A DNA stretch of 64,000 nt from Sepiola atlantica (lineage: Eukaryota; Mollusca; Cephalopoda; Sepiida; Sepiolidae): contig OY744523.1 in NCBI GenBank assembly GCA_963556195.1, forward strand, positions 78,615,945-78,679,944. Reading direction: 5' to 3'. Below, piece after piece: positions 23,640-33,379 of the stretch. Each line of letters starts with the position of its first letter. Within the stretch, counting starts at the first letter, position 1. The notes below the pieces were generated by a model. It was given only the letters and a program-made list of their open reading frames with translations, was not told the origin of the DNA and did not search any database. Position numbers and translations under genes: made by a program.

Positions 23640-24362
23640 ATAGTTTTCCGTAAATTTTGGTGAGCACTAGGCACATGTTCGTCTTTAACCACTGTCCGTT
23701 TTTCACAACTTTTTACTGACCATTTTTCTTTTCTTTTTTCGGTGTACACTTATCTATCAGGCTGCTAGAGAATTCCGGCGTTTTTGGAATTTTTTTTCAA
23801 ATATTTTACATTTTATGAGGGGGGATCAGTTTCCAATGTTAATTCAACGTAGACTGATCCACCTCTTTTTGACCATCTCAATTTTTTTTAAAATCTTTTT
23901 CGGTGTACGATTACCTATCATGTCAATAGAGAATTCCGGGGTTTTGGAAATAAATTTTTAAAAATTGTGATTTTAGACGGGGGATCAGTTTTCAATGTAA
24001 ATTCAACGTGGACTGATCCCCCTCTTTTTAACCATCTCAAATTTTAAAAATTATTCTTCTGCTTACAATTACCTATCATGTCACAAGAGAATTCCGGCGT
24101 TTTTGGAAAGAAATTTTTAAAAATTGAGATTTTAAGACGGGGGATCAGTCTTGTTCGTCTTTTACCATAGTTCGTTTTTCACAACTTTTTACGTCTTAAA
24201 ATCTCATTTTTTTGAAATTTCTTTCCAAAAACCCCGGGATTCTCTCGCGACATGATAGGTAATTGTAAGCAGAAGAAGAATTTTTAAAATTTGAGATGGT
24301 TAAAAAGAGGGGGATCAGTCCACGTTGAATTTACATTGAAAACTGATCCCCCGTCTTAAAAA
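23640..24362. repeat. tandem and inverted 160-bp repeat cluster
   Basis: Three direct units of about 160 bp are marked by gaattccgg at 23770, 23931 and 24089. Each has attacctatcatgtca before it and a gggggatcagt ... actgatccccct segment after it. The third is cut short, and one unit follows in inverse orientation (about 24190-24360, ending aactgatcccccgtctt). The block gttcgtctttaaccac...tttttcacaacttttta occurs at 23676-23716 and again at 24150-24192. The pattern suggests duplication by template switching or a foldback element. Confidence 0.85.
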
Positions 24363-25852
24363 AAAAGAGAGGATTAAGTTTGAAGAAATAATTAATCTTT
24401 TGTCTTTTAAAAATTATTTTTTGGTGCTTGTACAGAGAAGCGTCCGTATTAAATTATCAATACTACAAAAAAAACAGTATTATATACTTATGCAGCAGAT
24501 TTAAATAAGTACCCTCACCAAAAAGTAGGAAAAAATGATCGAGTAGAATTTTAATTAAAGATAAAAATCAGTTTCATCGTATTTTGGTGAATGCAACTGA
24601 TTTATTACTTTTAATATGACATATTTCGTGTTTTCCGCTCGAATCAATGGCCGAACCCGATTAAACGAATTTTTATTTTTGATTACAATTCTACTGGATA
24701 GATTTTGCTAATTTTTAGTATACAAACCTATTTTTGCTTGATACAATAAATATTTCAAAGAGTTTTCCGGTTAATTTAATTGGAACTGCGATTTTCAGCA
24801 TTTTTTATATGTACGCTTCTCTTATTTTAAAAATATATTCGAGACAAAAAATAATAATAATGTTGAGTGTTATTTGATGTAAAGTTTGCGTTAACTGCAG
24901 AGAAATAAAATAGCAAGCACAAAATTGTGCATAACTTTTGAGAATGCACGACCACGTGACTGAAACTGGAATTATCTCTGCTGACCAATTCCGAATTCGT
25001 TGGGTTTCTATCAAAGTCTGGTACTCGCTCATTTGAAAAAAAAATCGTTCTTGACTTTGAGTTTTATTTTTATCCAAATCCGTTTTGGGGGAGTTGGATA
25101 TCTATGACATTAAACAAAAAACAACGAACTTGCGTCCAACTTTTCCCTCGTGTTGAGGCAAGCAAAAGAGACTTTTACAGGTAATCGGTCACTGGAAGCG
25201 ATTTCAATATTACTCGCTTTCTTCCATCGAAAATATCCAGAAAAAGTCGGGTAAGGGTTTTCGTAATCCCAAATATAATTTATACTAAACGTAACTTTCG
25301 GAATTTTGATTTTTTAAATGGTTCTAATTTTAAGGAAGCATTCTCAGGTTACATTAACTCTTCTTTTTCCTTTTATTTTGCCCATCTTAATCGTTATTGT
25401 TTGTTTTTCTTAAAACTTTATTACAAACAATTATTCGGTTCTTGTTACTTTTAAAATCTTATTTTTCATTATTTTAGCTTTTATTTAAAATGAAGCTTAA
25501 AAAAAAATTAATGGCAAACGTGAAGTTTTACATGCCAGAAAACGATATGCAAACATTGGGGAATAGTGCACAATTTCCAACAGAATAAAAAAAAGGGGTG
25601 AACAATCAAAACAGGCAACAAATAAATGTTATCGAAGGCAAGAAAAGTTACTGGGTATCTTTACAATGAAAACGCTGAAAAAAACAAATATACAACACAT
25701 AAAAGTTACCGTAGCCGATAAAACTGAATTTCCAAGTTAACTGTGACAGTTATTAATGATTATAATCCGTTAAAAGTGCTATTTTCTATAAATTAATAGT
25801 TTTAGCGTACGTGAAGTGAAAAAAAAAGTAATGGCCGCTTCTCGATAGAAAA
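24363..25852. other. no gene; old repeat fragments
   Basis: A+T-rich sequence. Parts reappear elsewhere in the window. The stretch near 24510-24560 (ccctcaccaaaaagtagg) is an inverse relative of 34750-34790. The stretch at 25550-25740 shares aacaaatatacaacacataa-type text with about 32680-32730 and an inverse copy near 33320. These are remains of a dispersed family into which the BEL element was inserted. Confidence 0.5.
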
Positions 25853-25896
25853 AACCGAATCCAGAACGAGACTGCAGCCTTGTTCTGGATTCGGTT
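25853..25896. repeat. 15-bp perfect inverted repeat (hairpin)
   Basis: aaccgaatccagaac at 25853-25867 is matched by its exact reverse complement at 25882-25896 with a 14-base spacer. It lies 80 bases upstream of the BEL element. It could fold in RNA or be the trace of a small inverted duplication. Confidence 0.8.
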
Positions 25897-25976
25897 GGTT
25901 TTTTACTGGGACTCATAGTCAAAGCGCAATTTTTGCATTTTTCAGCCAAGCAGAAGAACAAAACAAAACTACATTT

Positions 25977-26470
25977 TGTTAGAAATAACAGTGCCGGCAA
26001 CCGCACTTGCTGACCCCTCCTTCAGAAGGAAGGAAAAGTGACCTTGGCATTGACCGTAAACATTGGTGCCGCTAAGTCTGGAGTTAACCTTCTTTTGCGC
26101 ACCTTTTTCCCCCATGCGGGGTCTTTTCGAATCTGATAGCAGTTGAGATTTTGCGAGGCAACAGTGAACCTCGTGTATACCGACTCCTTGTATTTTACAA
26201 GTTTCTAGTGTTGTGTTTGCGAGGAATTAACCACGCGCCAACTCTAATAGAAAAAGGACTTAATGACCGAGCAATTAAAGTAACCTCGTGTCAATATTTT
26301 ATCCCTAATTGATGATCAACTAAAAGGCTGATTACGCAGTTCGTACCGTTTCTGCAACACAAGAAAGACCATTCCCCTTTTGGAGTTCTCCCGGAATCAA
26401 GGTAAGTGTGGTTGTTGGCGTTACGAATCGTGATTTTTAGTCATCTTCTATTTGAGGAGAAATTCTCACA
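25977..26470 (+). repeat. 5' LTR of the BEL/Pao element
   Basis: 494 bp, TGTT...ACA ends, nearly identical to 30264-30757. It contains a good splice-donor-like site (aatcaaggtaagtgtgg) about 70 bases before its end. Confidence 0.95.
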
Positions 26471-27524
26471 GAAGATTTTGCAGAAACGTTATCTTTGTCT
26501 ACGTTTATAGACACTATTTATTGTTCTTCTGTCTGGTCTGGCTTCGTTAAAAGAAGTGAAGTTTTTTATTAAAAGGAAAATTACATTACGTATATACGTG
26601 TATTCATGTATAACCTTAGAAAGTAAAGTTTTTGATTAAAAAAAAAAAATAAATAAATAAATAAATAATAAATTAGATATTATTACTTGTTAAATTAAAC
26701 AAAGGAAATATTTATTATTAGTAAAAAAAACAAAAACTGTCAAATTGAATTTAAGGTTTGGTTTTAATTGAAAGTTTAAAAAAGAAAAATATTTCTGCCC
26801 AGTTATGTCTCCCTCCAAGAAGGAGCTTGAGAGTAGGTTGGGAGGGAAAAAATTTCGAATTTCCTCAACTCTCGAATGGGTAGAGAATGGTTCGATGTCA
26901 CAGCCTGTAAAAAATTCCCTCTTGGAAAATATTAAAAGGTGGATTTCAGACTGTGATGATATCGTTGATCAGCTCTTAACGAAGTGCGAGTCCAAGGACG
27001 AGTGGAGTTTGGTCTGTGAGGAATCCAACAGATTCTCGGACACGATTCAGGAAGCTGTGTTTGACTTACAATCTTGCAACTCGAATAATCAGAGCTTGCA
27101 GGAGGAGATGATAGAGGATGGGAGTGCATCCTTCCCTCTTCCTGTATCGGAGAAAGTGTTGGGATCCCGGTTTTTCCCACAAAAGGATTCTGTGAGCCTT
27201 GCACCTACAGTGATTGATCCTGAGGCCTGCACTAAGCGCAGTATATTGGCCCAGTGTTCAAGGGTTTACGATCCGGTATCCTTGTGCCTCCCAGTTACTA
27301 TTCAGGGTAAGGTTTTGATTAGCAAACTCTGAAAAAAAAATTTGTCTTGGGATCAGAAAATCCCAGAAGAATTTAAAGAAAATTGGCGTTCATTGGCCAA
27401 TGATTTGAATTCGCTAAGCGAGTTGGAGTTTCGTAGAAGGGTGTTGAGGGAACACATTCCTACTGAATTCCTGTGTTTTTGTGATGCTTCTAAAGCTGCT
27501 TACGGCTTTGCTCTGTATGCTAAG

Positions 27525-27738
27525 TGTTATATCCTAAATTACATAGGACATACTAAATTAAGAATACGCCAAGTGGTTTGCGGTTAACAGGGATCCGGTA
27601 GGAAGTAGAGACGTTTACTCTTCGCTCACTTCCAGATATGACTGCCCGTCTTATATACATACTTTCGTATATAGTCAATACCTGATTACTTCCCTTTATG
27701 TTAGTTTCGTATTTATGCCAATCATGACCTTTACAACA
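27525..27738. mobile_element. 214-bp solo LTR nested in the BEL RNase H region
   Basis: Starts TGTTATATCC and ends TTACAACA, so TGTT/AACA are inverted at the ends. CTAAG occurs directly on both sides (27520-27524 and 27739-27743), a 5-bp target duplication. Insert plus one duplication is 219 bp, a multiple of three, and the RNase H frame is the same before and after it. There is a tatatac promoter-like box near 27652. The family is unknown; a Ty3/Gypsy-type short LTR would fit. Confidence 0.82.
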
Positions 27739-29793
27739 CTAAGCAAGGGAACGAATGCATATTGATATTTGCAAAGGCCAAGGTGGCCCCCCTTAAAGGG
27801 AAATCCCTACCAACTCTGGAACTTATGGCTATATATCTTGCCATTAGAGTTATTCCCAACATTTTGAAGGCATTGAGCCCGGTAGTTATCCGGTCCCTAT
27901 ATCTCGTTTCAGATGCTCAAGTGGTTTTGTTTTGGGTCCTCAACGGGAAGGCAGCCAAAGGGAATATATTTGTTGAGAACCGTATTAAGGACGTTAAAAG
28001 GATGGTGGAGGAGATAAATGGTGGACTTGGAATCTCCGTCCAGTTCAAGTATGTTCCGACTAATGAGAATCCAGCGGATTTACTTACTAGAGGTGTTTCC
28101 TCATCAAAATTCAAGCATCATTATGATTTATGCGTTTACGGCCCTGAATGGATACATCGGCCCGACATTGGTTGGCCGAATGCTCTTCTCCCCTGTCTGA
28201 ACAACGCTAATAAAAGGATTGTTTCCTGTATGTATGTTGATGATTCTTCGGCTGAGAGCAACGCTTTACCCATAGAGGTATCCAACTTCTCTTCGTTGAC
28301 GAGAGTGGTCAATGTTTTGCAGAAGGTTTTATTGTTCATTGACAAACTAAAACGTCGGCAGACTGATTCTGCTAGTTAGGCTAAACAGCTGCTTTTCGCG
28401 GCGATGCAGAGGGAGGAGTTTCCTGAGGAACTTCAATATCTGAAATTGCCATCTGGAAGAAATATTCCACCAAGAGTTGCTGGACTTGGGTTGTTTATGG
28501 ACAACGATGGTTTAATTCGAGCTTCTGGTCGTATTCAGAGCTCCAACATTCATCCATATCAGGTAAAGCACCCTATTCTTTTGGGGAAGCATCATCACCT
28601 GACTGAGCTAGTAATTAAGGAGGCACATCTGAATTGTTGCCACCTCGGCTCAAATTCCACTTTGACCAAGTTAAGGTTAATGGGGTTCTGGGTACCCCAA
28701 GGAAGACAGTCTGTTAAAAGAGTAATCCAGCACTGTGTTGTATGTAAAAAAAATAAACTCACTGCCATTCGAGGCACCAACTGGCTCTCAATTGCCTGTG
28801 CATAGGGCTAATTTTATTCACCCCTTCCAGCAAGTGGGTGTAGATTTCACTGGGCAATTTTGGGTGAGGACACATGGAGAGGATGTCAAAATGTATATTT
28901 TGTTATTCACTTGTATGAGTCTACGAGCAGTTCATTTAGAATTGCTACCAGATATGAGTACTCGTTCATTTTTGCTGGCATTTTTCAGATTCACAAATTT
29001 ATTTGGAGTACCTACTCATGTTTACTCGGATAATGCCAAAACTTTCTTGGCCTCTGGGATACTCTTGTCTGAGATATTTGTCTCAGATGAATTTAAGCAG
29101 CATTTTAGATCTACGTCTATAACTCACGTTACCATACCTCTTTATTCTGCCTGGCATGGGGGTGCGTGGGAACGTATGATCCAAACAGTTAAACAATGCT
29201 TGAAAAAACTCGTAAGAAGAGAGAAATTGGAATATTTCGACTTCCTGACAGTACTTTCGGATGTAGAAATAGCTGTTAATGACAGGCCTCTTACTTATAT
29301 TACTTCTTCAGATATGGGCCTAGATATTCTAACCCCGAACCATTTCCTGCAAACCGGTTATAATCCACGTTTATTGCTAAGAAATCATGAGGTCGATAGC
29401 CTCTGTCCTGACCCCCCAAGTAGGATTGAGTTGTTGGAATCTCTTCAACTAAGAGAAAGCTTTGTTGAGAAATTCCGTTAATTGTGGCATAACGATTATC
29501 TCCTATCCTTGAGAGAAAATCACAAGAACTTGTTAAGTCATTGCCCAGAAAGGATTTCCGTTGGGGAAATTGTTTTGGTGAAAACGCCAAACCGAACCAG
29601 ACCCTTTTGGAGCCTAGGTAAGGTTCTACGTCTCATTCGAGGAAGGGATGGGCGAGTTCGTTCGGCATGCATATTGAGAGATAAATGCGAACAGATCCAT
29701 TCCTTGAATCATTTGTATCCCTTGGAAATCAGGGAGGTTTCTTCTGCAACTCAGGCAGTTTCTGATTTGGAGGAGGAAGGAGGACCTTTTTTC

Positions 29794-29928
29794 TGTCCTA
29801 CATGTTCCATTAGGAATGACGGCTCTTCACCAATGGTATGTTGCGATAAATGCAACAGATGGTACCATTTTGACTGTGTCGGAGTCTCCGTGGAGGTGAC
29901 TGATGGAGATTGGGATTGTCCGGATTGT
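29794..29928 (+). other. PHD finger encoded at the 3' end of pol
   Basis: The spacing is C-x2-C-x12-C-x2-C-x4-H-x2-C-x13-C-x2-C, with a Trp two residues before the His and another Trp two residues before the seventh Cys, as in canonical PHD fingers. All eight ligands are present, so the module itself is intact. In other proteins this fold reads histone H3 tails; here it would sit behind the integrase and could guide insertion. Confidence 0.9.
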
Positions 29929-30263
29929 ACGGAACAAACAACATCTTATGTTGATCAGCTTCCTGAGCATGATTAATTCAGAGCGAAGGATCGCTCTTTA
30001 TCTCCGTCTATGATAGAGAACTAGGTATAACAGCAAAATCAAAAATAAAATTAAAAAAAAAAATAAAATTAAAATAAAAATAAAATTTTAGTGGAATTAG
30101 CTTGTTTCTTGGATAACAACTATTATATTATTCTTTGAAAAATCACGATTATGGTCTGAAAAATAATATTGTAATTACAATTATGCCATACCAGACAGAA
30201 TAACATAACTACTTGAAAAAAGTAATGATTATCCATTACTTTTTTGCTCCTCTCTGGGGAGTG

Positions 30264-30757
30264 TGTTAGAAATCACAGTGCCGGCAACCGCACTTGCTGA
30301 CCCTTCCTTCAGAAGGAAGGAAAAGTGACCTTGGCATTGACCGTAAACATTGGAGCCACTAAGTCTGGAGTGAACCTTCTTTTGCGCACCTTTTTCCCCC
30401 ATGCGGGGTCTTTTCGAATCTGATAGCAGTTGAGATTTTGCGAGGCAACAGTGAACCTCGTGTATACCGATTCCTTGTATTTTACAAGTTTCTAGTGTTG
30501 TGTTTGCGAGGAATTAACCACGCGCCAACTCTAATAGAAAAAGGACTTAATGACCGAGCAATTAAAGTAACCTCGTGTCAATATTTTATCCCTAATTGAT
30601 GATCAACTAAAAGGCTGATTACGCAGTTCGTACCATTTCTGCAACACAAGACAGGCCATTCCCCGTTTGGAGTTCTCCCGGAATCAAGGTAAGTGTGGTT
30701 GTTGGCGTTACGACTCGTGATTTTTAGCCATCTTCTATTTGAGGAGAAATTTTCACA
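30264..30757 (+). repeat. 3' LTR of the BEL/Pao element
   Basis: Same length and ends as 25977-26470, with a handful of substitutions (for example attggagcc for attggtgcc). A weak purine tract (ctggggagtg) precedes it. Confidence 0.95.
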
Positions 30758-30881
30758 ATTTTAAGCAAAAGGAATAAAATAATTTTCTTTTGATTTACAT
30801 GTCAGTGTGCTTTTATTTACATATTATTTTCATTCGTCACACCGTAATGTTTTTTTTCCTGTTTCTTAAAAAAATTCCTAC

Positions 30882-30984
30882 CCCTAACCCAGCCCTAACC
30901 CTAACCCAGCCCTAACCCTAACCCAACCCCAGCCCTAACCAAAACCCAACCCTAAACTAGCCCTAACCCTAACCCCAAGTTTTC
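30882..30984 (-). repeat. interstitial telomere-like repeat (CCCTAA type)
   Basis: Irregular array of ccctaaccc, cagccctaaccctaaccc and similar variants, about 14 degenerate units. The strand is opposite to the block at 23190-23250. Shorter pieces occur near 31840, 38460 and 61225. Confidence 0.85.
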
Positions 30985-30999
30985 ATATTTCAGGCAAGC

Positions 31000-31900
31000 A
31001 AAAGAACAAAGCAAAACAACATTTTAAACAAAAGTAATATTTCTGGCAAATGTAATTGTCTCGTCGATGTTATTACTGAAACGTACCCCTATAGATATGA
31101 GGGTCAATTCGCTGAAGGCACGATGTATAATTTGAGCTTGCGTCATTTTCCCACGTCTTTGCAGTAACAAGAAATACGACGTAACGACATGCGCGCTCAT
31201 TCGGTGATCAAAATGTTCGTTTCATAAAATTAAATTTAAAAAATGCAACCCCCCCCCCCAAAAAAAAAAAACGCCGCTTTGATTATGAGTCCCGGTAAAA
31301 AAAAAAATACACACACGTGACACCGATAGCCAAAACTAGTGACGCCATTTTTTTTTAAATAAGAAGACATTAAAATTTTTTTTTTTTCATGTCTAATAAA
31401 AACCCATTTACCATACGTAAACATACAAACAAATGGAATAGAAAACTAGGAAAATCTCCAGTCTCTACGTATGTCGCATTTATTTGTTGCATATTCATTT
31501 TTTTGACTACGTTCTACAACTTTTTTTCAACCCGACTCGCGAGTTGTAGGGCTATTGTTAAACATTCCCAAGTTACTTTTTTAGGTACTACTTTTCTAGA
31601 TGACGCACCATGTTTCCGTGACTTCGCGTCGTCAACGTTCCAGCAGGTCTCGGGTTGCAACGGGCATTAGACAATCAAGCTACAGCAGGCAGCCGATAAC
31701 CTTTGGAAGAAATTAATCGCGTTTAATAACAAAAAAATGAATTTCTATAATCGCTGTCAGCTCGTTAAATCTCCCGAAAGGACTAAAAGACTTCTGCTAG
31801 CAACAGAACCAGTACACAAGAAAACTTTCGGACCAGCCGCAACCCTAACCCAGAAACTATCATAAAAGAAAAAAGATTAAAAACAAATAAACCATTTGCT
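31000..31900. other. no gene; fragments of dispersed repeats
   Basis: Contains a C-run/A-run at 31248-31272 and text shared with other parts of the window. The segment 31390-31440 (tctaataaaaacccattta) reappears directly at about 32900. The segment 31603-31641 (gtttccgtgacttcgcgtcg) is inverted at about 33190-33230. No coding signal. Confidence 0.5.
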
Positions 31901-31907
31901 TTAAAAC

Positions 31908-32466
31908 AGTTCCTTCGTTAAGAAAAAATGCCCATTGTGTAGTTTAACAGCCAAAATGGTGGACAACTCTGCTCTATTCAACCGGTGCCTCGAAAAAGTG
32001 ATCCCTCGTTTAATTGTGAAAACGTTTGATGAGGGGCACATACCCCAATAATTTTGGTAGTCATTTACAGGAATTTTCATGGCGCCGTCGTATAAAAAAT
32101 ATTTCTTAGGAAATATTGTATGGGATACGGCAATACTATGGCGTGTAATGGTTGAGAAAATAAGCAATGATTTTCTAAAGAAAAAAGAAAATTACTGCAA
32201 AAAAAGTTTGTTGTTGGTTAGCTTTCGGGAAAATAAATATTTTGTTAAATTATAAATGGAAGCAACATGTTTGTTAAATGATTAGATCCATGTGTATAAA
32301 AAAAAAACAGATTTTATTTTCGCAATAAATTTGTAAAATGGAAATATTTTCTTCATGTAAACGAGGGACCACTTTTTCGAGGCACCGCTAGCTTGACGTC
32401 AGAGTTATCCGCCATTTTGACTGTTTAACTACACAATCGCTAAAAAAATGCTTAAGAAACAGTTGT
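31908..32466. repeat. foldback element with about 110-bp arms
   Basis: The left arm 31908-32022 (ttaagaaaaaatg, attgtgtagtttaacag, ccaaaatgg, ggtgcctcgaaaaagtg) is matched in reverse complement by 32356-32466. Divergence is moderate, with about a 330-bp A+T-rich centre. It has MITE-like size and shape and no coding capacity. No clean target duplication was found. Confidence 0.82.
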
Positions 32467-32469
32467 TTC

Positions 32470-33370
32470 GGTGTTTATGTAAACAAATAAAAACAATGAC
32501 AAAAAATGTAAAAAAAAACAACCCAGAAACGTTTGCTGAAAATATCCAACAAACAAAATCATCTTATATATTTAAAAACATTTAATAAATTATTACTTGG
32601 GGGAGGGGTAAAGGGAACAATGTTTCCGTTGCAAAAAAAAAAAGGGAATCTTTTACGACGCTCAGCAGAGTAAAAACGCTAAAAAAACAAATATACAACA
32701 AATAAAAGTAACTGTAGGCTGTAAAAGTTATTTTCAAACTTGCCTATTTATTAGAAATCAATAGTTTTGTCACAGGAACATGGAAAAAAAATGGCCGATT
32801 TTTTTTGGGGGGGGGGGTCGTAAGAAAGCACGTTAATCGGCCATCTTGAATTTTGTGCAAACCTTTGGGTAAAAACAATAAATCTTTTTTTTTACATCTA
32901 ATAAAAACCCATTTATAATACGTAAAATTAAAAACAAATTACATAGGTAAGTAGAAAAATATCTATTCTCGTCGCACGTCAACTTCACTTGTTGCAAATT
33001 TATGTTTTTAAACCCTTTCTCGTTCTTTTTTTGGACCCCGTTCGCAACTCTGCTGAGCGTCGTAAAAGATACCCCCCAAAAAATCATCTAATTAATAACA
33101 GTTGTTTAGCTATGGTTTGTTATCGTCTGTCAGTCTTCGTTTGACAGTCAACTCTCGTCGCTTCCGAGAACGTTGACGTCGATTCCCGAACGTTGACGAC
33201 GCGAAGTCACGGAAACAGGGTGCGTCACATGTTTATTTTTTTGTGTTTTAAAGTATTTTAAAGCGCTTTTATCGCTGCTTTCTCAGTCTTGTAAACCCGC
33301 CGGAGGTTACTTATTTTTTCACCCGTTTTTTTATTCTGTTGAAAATTGTACACTATTCTCAAAAGAACTA
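32470..33370. other. no gene; fragments of dispersed repeats
   Basis: The motif ttttacgacgctcagcagag near 32650 is inverted at 33048-33068. The part from 32880 repeats 31390 in direct orientation. The segment 33190-33230 is the inverse of 31603-31641. A G-run lies at 32805-32818. Confidence 0.55.
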
Positions 33371-33379
33371 TTATTTAAA

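Larger units (their letters stand above)
26805..29976 (+). pseudogene. BEL/Pao gag-pol relic with integrase and C-terminal PHD finger
   Basis: Starts at ATG 26805 (MSPSKKELESRL), a short gag-like N-terminus that runs directly into the end of the Pao-type RT (SRVYDPVSLCLPVTIQGK); the part between is deleted. After a TGA at 27330 comes RNase H (FCDASKAAYGFALY), split by a 214-bp insertion at 27525. Another stop lies at 28377. The integrase has an H/C zinc-binding region (EAHLNCCHLG, CVVC), a frameshift in an A-run near 28745, and acidic residues in VGVDFTG, VYSDNAK and HGGAWERM. After a stop at 29479 the C-terminus includes a PHD finger at 29794-29928 with a complete C4HC3 pattern. The domain would read histone tails in relatives; here the polyprotein cannot be made. 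Confidence 0.88.
25977..30757 (+). mobile_element. BEL/Pao LTR retrotransposon, internally deleted
   Basis: Two direct LTRs of 494 bp each bound the element, which starts TGTTAGAAAT and ends TCACA. ATTT lies on both outer sides (25973-25976 and 30758-30761), a 4-bp target duplication of the size seen in this family. The internal part carries a gag start, RT end, RNase H, integrase and a PHD finger on the plus strand. The usual length is about 6-7 kb; most of gag, all of protease and most of RT are missing. I could not identify a clear primer binding site after the left LTR. The LTRs differ at few positions, so the insertion is fairly young. Confidence 0.9.
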
